35,898 nucleotides of DNA from Rhodocyclaceae bacterium (GTDB taxonomy: Bacteria > Pseudomonadota > Gammaproteobacteria > Burkholderiales > Rhodocyclaceae): positions 1-35,898 of the forward strand of contig VIKE01000046.1 of assembly GCA_008080565.1 (NCBI GenBank), given 5' to 3'. Shown here one piece after another: positions 8,501-15,644 of this stretch. The notes under the pieces are model-generated. The model had not been told where the DNA came from. It was given only the letters and a program-made list of their open reading frames with translations, and did not search any database. The translations under genes and the position numbers were made by a program. Position 1 is the stretch's first letter; the number at the start of each line of letters is the position of its first letter.

Positions 8501-9183
8501 ACAATCATCCGCTTCAGATCATAGAAGGTGGTCGCGCGCTGAAGAATTGCAGTGATTACGCGCTCAATGTGCGTGAGCTGGCCACCGCTGCCAACGAACG
8601 CAAAGCGACTGGCAAGTTGCCGGTGATCACGTCCGGCGGTGTTGTGCAGAATGTTGCGGTAAGCAGTAAGGGTAAGCGGCTTGGACTCCGACACGCCGAG
8701 TTTCGTAAGGTGCCTGGTCAGGTCGCGGCTCTGGATCGGTCCTGCCCCGTCACGGAAAAGATCGGTTCGATAGGGGCTGTCGATGAAACGATAAATGACC
8801 CCATCTGATTGCCCGTCCGGGTGAATTACCGCCAGAACCTTAGTACCCCGCCTCTCGTACTCGTAGATGATGTAGGAGGCCGTGGTCGGAAAGTAGTGTC
8901 GTCCGAAAGAGTGATTGTTGTCATCGCTCTGAATAACCCGGGAAGGGCTCTCACCAAAGAAGATTGGAAGCAATCGAAGTAGGGTTGTCTTTCCCCCTCC
9001 GTTCTCTCCGGTCAGGGTCAGGTGGCCATCAAGATTGACCTCGACTGTTTTGTTCCGCGCATAGGAGTCAATCAATACCAGGCGCAATAGCCGGAACGCA
9101 GGCGATGCACCAACGACCAGCGATAAATCGACTTGCGGAACCTCTGTAGCTGGCGCAACGCCGTTAAATTCGGGACTCGACAT
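5497..9183 (-). CDS. jetC: JetC/MksB-like SMC ATPase of the Wadjet-like system
   Basis: The protein has 1228 residues. The N-terminal head carries Walker A GENGGGKT (59-66) within LTGENGGGKTTLLRLLP. A long coiled-coil rich in Glu/Lys/Arg/Ala runs from about 260 to 1000, with a central non-coil hinge region. The C-terminal head has the ABC signature SSNG (1129-1132) and Walker B with catalytic glutamate, FVVDEL (D1162, E1163). The protein resembles the DUF3584 type of SMC-like ATPase rather than MukB itself (recognition, not a search). With JetA, JetB and JetD it would extrude DNA loops and trigger cleavage of small circular DNA, as shown for Wadjet. All ATPase motifs are intact. It is first in the operon. 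Confidence 0.9.
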   Translation of the reverse strand: MSSPEFNGVAPATEVPQVDLSLVVGASPAFRLLRLVLIDSYARNKTVEVNLDGHLTLTGENGGGKTTLLRLLPIFFGESPSRVIQSDDNNHSFGRHYFPTTASYIIYEYERRGTKVLAVIHPDGQSDGVIYRFIDSPYRTDLFRDGAGPIQSRDLTRHLTKLGVSESKPLTLTAYRNILHNTAGRDHRQLASRFAFVGSGGQLTHIERVITAILQRATTFYDLKRMIVSSVQDRQEAFSMRTGKRELLHWIAEYEAHHAVMERVSVMDALERDDALRRAHEHDFARVHASLQVTHDHFQNLVVDGERREKELGEERETKVRRYTELLQSLSDKLVGQNSVWTIAKDTLSGVLRRKKRYEEEDAAGKAMLVDAIPVKVDRRRQLVAQLDALEGSVRSISEIFERMAGDAKAAAVEEVRGHEGRRTKLLEDFAAKSSQIFEQQRSEVNGMRERHRGESEEKTSAVSALLVDEGRLELQAKHPQVDPLLETALTEERERQATAGVTLENLHDGTAALEMALRRCQAAFEEAEEMLNGSQNAVERIDIEMQGLVDAGNAGENTLIGFLRANKPDWHLNIGRILSEETLLRMDLAPNLSEGADLYGVSIAVDKIAAGRLTSEETIQAELQRLRSLLSKRKDDVEVDKKTLAEKGTARDQAKKGLDGHTVKIVQAKQAKQEADRRVQAAVSKVEASQAASKRVASAALQECRDKLKSARECVAEQRREHAAELKKLEEGHAGSRLSEKQEHDSALQTIATALKKFEQDLQATLADIATKRDASLAEKGIDVSVLNGLRGQIDVLDRELKTARDLATFVHDYRAWLEAAWARKDEYERAVTEAERLVNGSKEENRRLLADREKDLSAQDALIKKASESTDAAEKNRRAAGAHMHSLLSWPKDEATLVAGFDPALSVETLSDRRRDLQRSYDDVQRRIREGVDDIRRAMMSTIGTGPERFHSTTLQALGMPMPGKEYLWIEGLRGWFNHEHASNRAGVIQLGKTMALNISAFWSGLGQFKKDVANFASDLRSHLHQGKLFANIADVSAIIGTEVDKQGYWQAIENLHFEYEAWHSLNDNNLPPPSFIDAAREVAAVISDDKGLVADPVDLINLQITATIDGDGGKVAKNEASLARMSSNGLSYVILCFILLGFINRIRRKEPVQIPFVVDELKDLSQANATALLNLLARNNVTLISAFPDVDPDLAPLFTRNYKIQPGRVLATVVLDDEGEEIAHV

Positions 9184-9395
9184 TAAAAACCCATGGGGAT
9201 GATTCAGATAACCGCTAGTTTGGCACCACCGGATAGAAATTTTTCCATTTTCACGCGGAAAACCTCATTCAGCACTCAAACAAATATTCCATGCGCGACA
9301 ACCCAGAGCGGACGACACGAATGATTGAGAAAGTTCAAAACCGCTCTTGCTCACCGAGTAAAATCCAAGCAATAGGACGTTTAGATGAGAGATTT
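9184..9395. promoter_or_regulatory. Divergent intergenic region between jetC and the plus-strand membrane operon
   Basis: This stretch must hold the promoters of jetC (leftward) and of the 9396 gene. It includes an AT-rich patch with an inverted repeat TTTTCC (9241-9246) / GGAAAA (9257-9262). No convincing -35/-10 pair is seen for jetC. The frame of the 9396 gene is open upstream to 9291, but those starts lack ribosome-binding sites. Confidence 0.3.
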
Positions 9396-9965
9396 ATGAC
9401 CCAGCAAAATTCTCAAGGATCAAGCACCGTTATTGATATGGCCACGGTGCTACGCGATAAGGCGTCGAAGATCGAAGACCGATACAAGGTCTACGCCAAT
9501 GGAAATTTCGTTGGTGAAATTTCAGCAAATGAATACCTGGCGCTGAAGCAAGCCGCCAAACAAGACAAACGTCTCTACCGAGCCCAGGCCATGAACTTCG
9601 TTGATACCGGATTTCGTCTGGTTAGTCGCATTGTCTTGTCCGTGCCAGAGAATTGGTTTGTTTTCGTAGTGCTGATTGCCCTGATGATGCCTGCCGAATT
9701 TAACTCCACAGTTTCTGCTCTCATTGCCGATCCGAGTGCGGCATCCACAATTTTCCTCACCACGGTGCGATGGGCATTAGCTGCAAGCGTTGTAACTACC
9801 GCGCTGATAGCTGTTGTCACAGGGGAATCATTCGGCCAAATCAATAAATTCAAAGAGCGAGTACAGATGGCGATCCGTGGCAAATTCAACTTGCCACCAA
9901 TGTGCAAACTATATGTCGATGTTGCCCGCGTTCTTGAGGGGCTTCCCTCCTCTTCTTCCCGATAA
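9396..9965 (+). CDS. Hypothetical two-helix inner-membrane protein
   Basis: The protein has 189 residues from the ATG at 9396, chosen because GAGAG lies just upstream; the frame is open from 9291 (224 residues) without a site. It has a cytoplasmic N-terminal segment of about 75 residues with YKVYANGNFVGEISANEY, which looks like a small beta unit, then two hydrophobic segments (WFVFVVLIALMMP and the stretch around ALAASVVTTALIAVV). I do not recognise a family. It opens a plus-strand run of closely spaced genes ending with the M23 peptidase gene, so it may work with the envelope proteins downstream (inference from position). Confidence 0.7.
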   Translation: MTQQNSQGSSTVIDMATVLRDKASKIEDRYKVYANGNFVGEISANEYLALKQAAKQDKRLYRAQAMNFVDTGFRLVSRIVLSVPENWFVFVVLIALMMPAEFNSTVSALIADPSAASTIFLTTVRWALAASVVTTALIAVVTGESFGQINKFKERVQMAIRGKFNLPPMCKLYVDVARVLEGLPSSSSR

Positions 9966-9969
9966 AATC

Positions 9970-10431
9970 ATGGATAAATCCGACATCATCTGGTGGCCCG
10001 ACGAAAAGAAAGGGCTGATCATCAATGCCGTTACCGCACGCGACAGAGCATCGTTGAGGTTTGTCGGGGGTCGGGCGGCCCGTATCTTGTTTCCACTTCC
10101 CCTCATGGTGCTCGCATCGTTCTGGATTTCATCAACCCTCGAATTTCCTCCTGACACACCGTCGTGGGTTCTGACGTGGATTGAATGGGGACCTTCCACC
10201 CTTTTCTTGATCAGCGCAGTGATGAGCGTCATCGTCGGGACCGGGTTGCTTATCGACTGGCGGAAAGATCAAAGGGAAGCTGCAGGGCTTGAGCAAGACG
10301 CCTGGGCAATCGGGATCGATATCGCAAAACTCGATAGTGATTGGGTTTTCGAGGCCTTGGTGATGCCGATGGTTCGACGCAAGGGCATCCGCCTTCCGGA
10401 CGGAACCGTTGCCCACCTTCAGAAGGAATAG
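9970..10431 (+). CDS. Hypothetical inner-membrane protein
   Basis: The protein has 153 residues from the ATG at 9970, four bases after the upstream stop; the longer open frame overlaps the previous gene and is rejected. An N-terminal soluble part (IIWWPDEKKGLIINAVTARDRAS) precedes two hydrophobic segments (LPLMVLASFWI and LFLISAVMSVIVGTGLLI). A C-terminal part follows with a helix and a basic MVRRKGIRLPDGTV. It has the same overall plan as its upstream neighbour (soluble, two helices, soluble). No family is recognised. Confidence 0.7.
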   Translation: MDKSDIIWWPDEKKGLIINAVTARDRASLRFVGGRAARILFPLPLMVLASFWISSTLEFPPDTPSWVLTWIEWGPSTLFLISAVMSVIVGTGLLIDWRKDQREAAGLEQDAWAIGIDIAKLDSDWVFEALVMPMVRRKGIRLPDGTVAHLQKE

Positions 10432-10432
10432 C

Positions 10433-10633
10433 ATGGCTGCGATCGACGTGCAGGAAAACGCCCAGCGGAACTTATCCATCGCAGTCGGCCGCCTTGAAGA
10501 AATGCGCTGGGCGGTTCAAGCGGCGCATGGCACTAATGTCGACTGCCTGACCTCCTTCGACGAAGGGATTGCCAAGCTGAAGGAATCGCTGTCCGCGATT
10601 CAGGCGTCACCCCCGAAAATAGTCCATTTCTAG
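10433..10633 (+). CDS. Small hypothetical helical protein
   Basis: The protein has 66 residues from the ATG at 10433, with AAGGA immediately upstream inside the end of the previous gene; the spacing to that stop is one base. It is soluble and predicted all-helical (AQRNLSIAVGRLEEMRWAVQ, then GIAKLKESLSAIQ). No family is recognised. The tight spacing implies co-transcription with the membrane genes upstream. Confidence 0.6.
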   Translation: MAAIDVQENAQRNLSIAVGRLEEMRWAVQAAHGTNVDCLTSFDEGIAKLKESLSAIQASPPKIVHF

Positions 10634-10724
10634 CGCTAGCCCCCGGTTTTCGGCGGCATTTTGAACTTGCTTCCACAAGTCCGCCCCGGACAATTACGCC
10701 TGTCCATTCATGCTGGGAACAGGC

Positions 10725-11411
10725 ATGCCAATCCATGTAGCTGCAGAACATAGTTTTCGCGTCGGCGTGCCGACTATCATCAAGGGGCCTGCCCCCAATG
10801 GGAGTTATCTCGCTGTTCTCGAAGACGACGGCGAATCCGCCTATTTCTATGCCATGGATTCCTCGAAGGAACAGCCATTCCAGGACGGCGTCCTGATCTA
10901 CACGAAGGACTCGGCAGAGGATAAGCCCTACGTCGCCATCATTGGGTGGTCGCCGGACAGCAAGAAGGCCATCCTGATGATCAACGGCTATCCAAACGCA
11001 GTTTTTGATTTTGAGACCAAGGAAGGATGCTGCCGCACCGGCTACCCCCCAATGCTCGGTCCCGGATGGTCACCTCGCGGACACACCTGGCGCGAAGACA
11101 TGCTTCTGCACTTTGAGGAGCCGAAGAAACCAACACCTTGGGCTGGCCTGGTCGATATCGTCACTGACCTTTGCTCCATCGACACGTCGATCGAGGACCA
11201 CACCAACGCCTTGGTCGTCGAAACAGCCCCTGCCACATTCCTTGAGAACCCCGGCAAGATCAACGAGCTGTTCCAGGCGGCAGGACGGAATCTGCCCGAA
11301 GGCGTCAAGCTGACTTTTTACAACCATGGAGACCGCCTGGTCTTGATAGCCAGCCGCAACGAATTTCTGTTGAAATCCATCGTCGCTCAACGCGGATACC
11401 AGGCGCGGTAG
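10725..11411 (+). CDS. DUF2251-like protein with a C-terminal domain repeated in the next gene
   Basis: The protein has 228 residues from the ATG at 10725, which has GGGAACAGG upstream; an ATG at 10710 has none. The N-terminal half (HSFRVGVPTIIKG, YLAVLEDDGESAYFYAMD, DGVLIYTK, VAIIGWSPDSKKAILMING) matches what I recall of DUF2251, a small beta-rich family of unknown function. The C-terminal about 50 residues (LFQAAGRNLPEGVKLTFYN ... LVLIASRNEFLLKSIVAQRGY) are matched by the whole second half of the next gene, which suggests duplication of a small domain. It is cytoplasmic with no signal peptide. Role unknown. Confidence 0.7.
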   Translation: MPIHVAAEHSFRVGVPTIIKGPAPNGSYLAVLEDDGESAYFYAMDSSKEQPFQDGVLIYTKDSAEDKPYVAIIGWSPDSKKAILMINGYPNAVFDFETKEGCCRTGYPPMLGPGWSPRGHTWREDMLLHFEEPKKPTPWAGLVDIVTDLCSIDTSIEDHTNALVVETAPATFLENPGKINELFQAAGRNLPEGVKLTFYNHGDRLVLIASRNEFLLKSIVAQRGYQAR

Positions 11412-11413
11412 CG

Positions 11414-11692
11414 ATGTGGGAAAGACTCAAAGAAGCTGCCGAGGCCATGTTTGGGCGGCAGGGCGTCACGTTCGAGGAAACCCCTTCCTCGCTGGTAGGG
11501 GAAACGTTGCCTGCGAAAGGGTTTTGCGACCCATCGTTGTTCCGGTTTTTCGATGCCATGCAGGACAACATGCCGAATGGCTGCGTCGTCAGCATCTACA
11601 ACCTTCATCCAAAGGTCGTCTTCATCGCTGCAACAAATCGGACGGTGATCGCTGAGGTTGAGCAGCGGCGCGGTTACAGGAAAGCAGCATGA
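11414..11692 (+). CDS. Small hypothetical protein, paralogue of the preceding protein's C-terminal domain
   Basis: The protein has 92 residues and starts three bases after the previous stop. Residues 45-90 (FRFFDAMQDNMPNGCVVSIYN ... VVFIAATNRTVIAEVEQRRGY) line up with the C-terminus of the preceding protein: LF/FF-xA, a PxG turn, a YN strand, V-IA--N and the closing QRGY. The first 40 residues are different and amphipathic. It is a probable duplicated partner domain, with function unknown. Its stop overlaps the next start (ATGA). Confidence 0.65.
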   Translation: MWERLKEAAEAMFGRQGVTFEETPSSLVGETLPAKGFCDPSLFRFFDAMQDNMPNGCVVSIYNLHPKVVFIAATNRTVIAEVEQRRGYRKAA

Positions 11693-12033
11693 CCATATTG
11701 GACAGCCAGGACGGACTTTTTCGATTAACACGAACAGCGCTGGCATTGTCATTAACACTCCTGCCCGGGTGCATTGTCCATTTGGCGACCGGCTCACCAT
11801 TCACCGATGCCATCTCGACTACCACCATCTGGCTGATACCCGGCCTGGTGTTTCTTTATCTCCACTGCCGGACCATCGGCGCGCTACACCGTCTGCTGGT
11901 CTTCCTGTTGCCATTCGGGCGCCTTCACTCCCCGGGCATCGTTATCTTTTGCTGGCTCTGGCCGGTTTCAATCCCAGTATTCCTGCGTTTCAACAGGCAG
12001 CTCAATAGATCCAGCAACGATCATTCAGAGTAG
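11689..12033 (+). CDS. Small multi-spanning membrane protein
   Basis: The protein has 114 residues. The ATG overlaps the upstream TGA and has AGGAAA six bases before it. Three hydrophobic segments are visible (TALALSLTLLPGCIVHLA, TTIWLIPGLVFLYLHC and SPGIVIFCWLWPVSIPVFL) with arginine/histidine-rich loops between. No family is recognised. It is co-translated with the upstream gene. Confidence 0.65.
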   Translation: MTILDSQDGLFRLTRTALALSLTLLPGCIVHLATGSPFTDAISTTTIWLIPGLVFLYLHCRTIGALHRLLVFLLPFGRLHSPGIVIFCWLWPVSIPVFLRFNRQLNRSSNDHSE

Positions 12034-12035
12034 CC

Positions 12036-12308
12036 ATGGCCAAATATTTCATTGCCTACGCTTATTTCGTTCCACATGGCTCCCAGGGTTTCGGCAACAT
12101 AGAGGTCGACCGCTCCTGGCCGATCGCGGGTACCGCAGATATCCAGGAACTGACAGAGCGAATCACCGACTCTATGCGGCGCACCACAAGGCAACCGAAT
12201 CTCACGCTGACCATCATCAGCTGGCAACTATTCGAGGCAGACATCGGGCGCAAACTGTACGACGAAACGCCACCTGATAACCTCGTCGAGTTCCGACCGA
12301 AAAGCTGA
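12036..12308 (+). CDS. Small hypothetical protein
   Basis: The protein has 90 residues and starts two bases after the previous stop; the ribosome-binding site is weak. It is soluble. It begins with strands (KYFIAYAYFV, FGNIEVDRSWPI), followed by a helix (IQELTERITDSMRR) and a strand-helix unit (LTLTIISWQLFE). The pattern suggests a small alpha/beta fold. Not recognised. Confidence 0.6.
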   Translation: MAKYFIAYAYFVPHGSQGFGNIEVDRSWPIAGTADIQELTERITDSMRRTTRQPNLTLTIISWQLFEADIGRKLYDETPPDNLVEFRPKS

Positions 12309-12328
12309 TCATCCTTCACGGTCCACCT

Positions 12329-13321
12329 ATGCTCCGCGCCAGTTGCTTTGATATCAAAATGATTATTCGTTTCCTCTTAGCTGCCCTCTTGGCTGTTGCA
12401 ATCATGCCTACCGCTAACAACGTCGCCAGAGACCCCATAAGCGCCGGTGACGTTGAAATGCCGGCCCATCTGGCCGCCGACGTGAAAGCCCACATCGCCC
12501 ATGTCGCAGCCTTCTACGGCATCAAGACGCCAGATCTCCACTTTGTGGACTCAAATGCCGCCGGCGTCACGATCAAGGAAGCAAAAAATTCCCTGGTCGA
12601 GATCCGACTGGGGCGCCCTGTGCAAACGGCCTTCTACCAAGAGCACTCCGAGTTGCTGAAGGCAACCGCTGCGCACGAAGTTGGTCATGCGGTAATGATG
12701 GCTAGGAACCAGGAATTTGCCCTGCTGCCAATTATTGGCATGTATGCCATCGGTTTCTTCCCTTTTCTCGTCGTCTTCCCGACAAGACGCGGCATTACCG
12801 TTGCGGCAGTCGCAATTGGCTCGGGATTGGCAGCCTTGGGGTCGCTCCCAAAGTTTGCTCTCCCAAACGATGCCTATCTCTTTCTCCTCGGTCTGTTGGC
12901 CGGCTCCGCGGTCCTTCTCATGGTCGTCCGGTGGGATGCATTACTTCAGACAAAAGCCGGTGAAATAATCGCGCCGCACTTACCTTCCCGCCAAGCATTT
13001 GCCGGTGCGGGCGTAATTGCCGTAGCCGCATTCTTCACGGCCTATTGGCTGGTTGGGGGAATGAACGTCGAGCGCGAGTTGCGCGCCGATGTCATTGGTG
13101 CCTGCGCTAACGACCCCGCCACCATGAAAGCCGCCCTGCTCCACTTATCCAATGCTCCAACTTCGTCCCTGAAGGAAGCATTCGACACTTTCCATCCATC
13201 GATGGAAGAACGACAGGCTATGCTCACAGCGATGGAGAACAAACCTCTCCGAAACCAAGCCTGTGCTGCCGTCCAAGCCGGAACGACGTCCCTTTCCATC
13301 AACGGCCGAGTCATACAGTGA
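12329..13321 (+). CDS. M48-like membrane zinc metallopeptidase
   Basis: The protein has up to 330 residues; the ATG at 12359 (MIIRFLLAALLAVAI) is an equally good start that puts the signal/anchor helix first. The zinc site HEVGH is at 116-120 and the downstream glutamate/aspartate of M48 peptidases is in ERELRAD (E250, D254). Between them lie three or four hydrophobic segments (about 132-150, 156-172, 183-200 and 225-243). This resembles HtpX/Ste24-type topology with a membrane-embedded insertion. M48 enzymes cleave membrane or periplasmic proteins. The GTGA overlap at the end couples it to the M23 peptidase gene. Confidence 0.82.
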   Translation: MLRASCFDIKMIIRFLLAALLAVAIMPTANNVARDPISAGDVEMPAHLAADVKAHIAHVAAFYGIKTPDLHFVDSNAAGVTIKEAKNSLVEIRLGRPVQTAFYQEHSELLKATAAHEVGHAVMMARNQEFALLPIIGMYAIGFFPFLVVFPTRRGITVAAVAIGSGLAALGSLPKFALPNDAYLFLLGLLAGSAVLLMVVRWDALLQTKAGEIIAPHLPSRQAFAGAGVIAVAAFFTAYWLVGGMNVERELRADVIGACANDPATMKAALLHLSNAPTSSLKEAFDTFHPSMEERQAMLTAMENKPLRNQACAAVQAGTTSLSINGRVIQ

Positions 13322-14529
13322 CCCGGCTGATCGCCTGCATACTGACCTGGCTTATCTGGTCAGTGGCCGCAGCTGACCAACAGTATCCGTTCCGGGTTGA
13401 AACTCGCAGCATCGGTCAGGAGCACGCCCTGGTCGCCGTCAATGATGGACCGGCTACGATCACCCTCTCAGCTCAGGTCAAAGGCGAAAATGTCGGATCT
13501 GACAGAAATTGGCCACTGGTCGACGTCATCAAGCCACATTCCTCAAATCAGATTGCCAGGATATTTGCTGCAGTCCCTGGTGCTGGCTATCGCTTTAAAA
13601 CGCGCTATAGCCACGCGTTCGGCGACGTAACAAAGGTGCCGGACAAAGCCATTTCCTACCGCCTGCCATTCGCGGATGGCTTCCACAGTACCGTGGGCCA
13701 GGCCCCCAACGGTGAAATTACGACGCATACCGCACCGGACAGCCGATACGCAGTTGATTTCACCATGCCAGAGAACACCCCGATCGTCGCCGCTCGAGGT
13801 GGCACGGTCATTGACGTCAAAGACAACTTCTCCGCCGGTGGCCCGAACCCAAACTTGCTAGACAAGGCCAATGTGATCACCATCCTCCACTCGGACGGCT
13901 CAATGGCCCTGTACGTGCATCTGATCACCAATGGAGCAAGAGTCCAAGTTGGCCAGGTTGTTCAAGCGGGACAGCTCATTGGTTATTCGGGCAATACCGG
14001 CTATTCAACCGGCCCTCACCTTCATTTCGCTTTGACCAGAGCAAAGGTCAAGACCGATGGTACTGTGGCTAGCGAGTCGATACCTGTGGCCTTCTATGCC
14101 TTCCAACCACCGGTGCGGTTTGAGGCCAAGCAGAACATGGCCGTCATGGCGGATTACTCAAACACAGGAAGCCCGGATTTCAACTCCATGCCGAGCAAGC
14201 GTGTAGAGATGGCTGAAAGGCCTATATTGCCACCGCCACTACCTGTCGCCGAGACACCAGGGCCTGCGGAACCCTATGTCCTCGCCATCCATGGGCAGGA
14301 GGTCGACGTGCTCGAGGAGATTGAACGACACACAGGGTATCCCTGGTGGGCATGGATCGGCTCGATTGTTGCGTGTATCGTCATGCTGCGACTATGGGCT
14401 GAATTCAAGGCCACGCTACGGCCGGAGATGGCAGAACTCAGCAGAGACTGGAAGGGCAGCGTGTATGACCCAAGAGAATTTAGGGGGACCAAGCCTCCCC
14501 TCGATTCCAGACCCCAGGACTGGCGATAG
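13318..14529 (+). CDS. M23-family (LytM-like) peptidase, exported and membrane-anchored
   Basis: The protein has 403 residues from a GTG overlapping the M48 stop (GTGA). It has an N-terminal signal sequence (residues 1-19), a beta-rich domain (about 22-110) and the peptidase domain (about 115-265). Zinc-site residues are visible: H137 and D147 (in YAVDF), H201 (YVHL) and GPHLHF with H236. A proline-rich linker follows, then a C-terminal transmembrane helix near 342-360 (WWAWIGSIVACIVMLRLW). M23 enzymes cut peptidoglycan cross-bridges or activate amidases. All expected ligands are present, so activity is likely. It ends the operon-like run, convergent with the HTH gene. Confidence 0.88.
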   Translation: MTRLIACILTWLIWSVAAADQQYPFRVETRSIGQEHALVAVNDGPATITLSAQVKGENVGSDRNWPLVDVIKPHSSNQIARIFAAVPGAGYRFKTRYSHAFGDVTKVPDKAISYRLPFADGFHSTVGQAPNGEITTHTAPDSRYAVDFTMPENTPIVAARGGTVIDVKDNFSAGGPNPNLLDKANVITILHSDGSMALYVHLITNGARVQVGQVVQAGQLIGYSGNTGYSTGPHLHFALTRAKVKTDGTVASESIPVAFYAFQPPVRFEAKQNMAVMADYSNTGSPDFNSMPSKRVEMAERPILPPPLPVAETPGPAEPYVLAIHGQEVDVLEEIERHTGYPWWAWIGSIVACIVMLRLWAEFKATLRPEMAELSRDWKGSVYDPREFRGTKPPLDSRPQDWR

Positions 14530-14532
14530 ATC

Positions 14533-14946
14533 CTACGTCGCCGTTCGAGTGCTATCGGCAGGGTCTTGTCGGATATGTTCAACGTCAGCGGCCACGTGAG
14601 CCTTGGTTCTCTCGTTGTCACTTTTGACCAGCTCTTCTCTAACCGAATCAGGGAATGCCGCCATCAACGCATCGCGCGCCCAGGCATAGCCCAGACGGTC
14701 AAATGCCCGAAGGCGTTGCAATGCCGTCAGCGCGCGCGGCTTCCCGCCCAACTCAACGCCGTTTGCGACAGCCTTGGCATTGCTGCGGATTTCGGACAAC
14801 ACGGTTTTGTTGGCGCCTAGCATGTCGGAAAGTTCGCGATCCGACTTCATGTCGAACTTTTCCTTCACCCGATCCATCAGGGCGATATCGCGTTCCAACT
14901 CAGTAGAGTCGAACATCGTAAAGAGAGGGTCTTTTTGGGGGGTCAT
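14533..14946 (-). CDS. Helix-turn-helix regulator
   Basis: The protein has 137 residues. A helix-turn-helix is visible at about 25-55 (DRVKEKFDMKSDRELSDMLG followed by NKTVLSEIRS), then a helical region with ALTALQRLRAFDRLGYAW and a charged tail. The family is not firmly identified; the short length fits a plasmid or phage-type repressor. Its upstream region holds a promoter with two perfect 17-bp palindromes, pointing to autoregulation. The gene converges with the M23 gene three bases away. Confidence 0.7.
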   Translation of the reverse strand: MTPQKDPLFTMFDSTELERDIALMDRVKEKFDMKSDRELSDMLGANKTVLSEIRSNAKAVANGVELGGKPRALTALQRLRAFDRLGYAWARDALMAAFPDSVREELVKSDNERTKAHVAADVEHIRQDPADSTRTAT

Positions 14947-14973
14947 CCGGGTCTCGTCGTCTCAAGTCAAAAT

Positions 14974-15020
14974 GTTCGCACCATGCGAACTTTATGCGCT
15001 ATAGTTCGCACCATGCGAAC
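14974..15020 (-). promoter_or_regulatory. Paired palindromic operators over the HTH gene promoter
   Basis: Two identical copies of GTTCGCA-CCA-TGCGAAC lie at 14974-14990 and 15004-15020, 30 bp apart (close to three helical turns). On the minus strand the distal copy contains the -35 (TTCGCA, 15014-15019) and the -10 is CATAAA (14991-14996) after 17 bases. The proximal copy covers the start of transcription. A weak rightward -10 (TATAGT, 15000-15005) also sits between them, so one repressor could control both directions. Confidence 0.65.
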
Positions 15021-15117
15021 ACCATTGTATCTGTTCCGGGGCGGGCGCATTCGATTATCCTTGGCAGAAATCGGAAGATTAAGGCCGGCAACCTTGGGAG
15101 GTGCCGGCCTATTTTTT
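15012..15117 (+). ncRNA. Possible short terminated transcript (candidate small RNA)
   Basis: A weak rightward promoter between the two operators would yield a transcript of about 105 bases ending at the terminator at 15082-15117, with no open reading frame inside. The terminator loop (ACCTTGGGAGGT, 15091-15102) is complementary over ten bases to ACCTCCCAAG at 15151-15160. The -35 is poor, so the transcript is only a candidate. Confidence 0.25.
15082..15117 (+). terminator. Rho-independent terminator
   Basis: A perfect 9-bp stem, AGGCCGGCA (15082-15090) with TGCCGGCCT (15102-15110), has an 11-base loop and is followed by A then six T. It reads rightward. No plus-strand gene precedes it within 550 bases, which is why a short RNA is suspected. 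Confidence 0.8.
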
Positions 15118-15194
15118 CGCCATAGAACAACAACGAACGCTGGACGGACAACCTCCCAAGATCATCCACCAACGCCAAGGACTCTGCTGATTGA

Positions 15195-15644
15195 TCAGTT
15201 GATTTGACGATTGTTCGTCATGCCGGAATCGCGTGCGCTGGCCACCAAATCTTTGCCCAGGGCGATCGCGAAGTGGCGGATGCCGCTGCCGACCTCAAGG
15301 CCAATTTCGCGGCCGGCGCGCTTCATTTCCGGATCTTCGTAAGCCAGCGCATTGATGCCGTGCTTTTCGACCTGTTCCGCAACCTTGACTGCGTAACCAG
15401 GGATCTTGCGGAAAGAACTGTCGAGCTGGCGAACCCCGGCGTCGACGTCCTGTTCAATACCAGCGTTGCTGGAGATCACCATTCCAGGAGGAGGGCCATA
15501 ACCACCGATAGGAGCAATTTGCTCGATGACTGCCGTAGCTTGCTGTTCCGGTTGGTATGCAGAACCGTCTTCGTGTTGCATACCGGTAAGACCGAATTCC
15601 GCCAGAGCTGCGCCCAGGATCAGGGTGGTCAGAGTACCTTTCAT
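15195..15644 (-). CDS. Secreted hypothetical protein, paralogue of the 15839-16345 product
   Basis: The protein has 149 residues from the ATG at 15644, with GGTGA upstream; a GTG three codons earlier lacks a site. The N-terminus MKGTLTTLILGAALAEFGLTG resembles a signal sequence. The mature part has a proline/glycine-rich stretch and a helical C-terminus (QDVDAGVRQLDSSFR ... VAEQVEKHGINAL ... AGREIGLEVGSGIRHFAIALG). This lines up with the other secreted protein at the same positions. No known domain. Probably periplasmic. Confidence 0.65.
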   Translation of the reverse strand: MKGTLTTLILGAALAEFGLTGMQHEDGSAYQPEQQATAVIEQIAPIGGYGPPPGMVISSNAGIEQDVDAGVRQLDSSFRKIPGYAVKVAEQVEKHGINALAYEDPEMKRAGREIGLEVGSGIRHFAIALGKDLVASARDSGMTNNRQIN

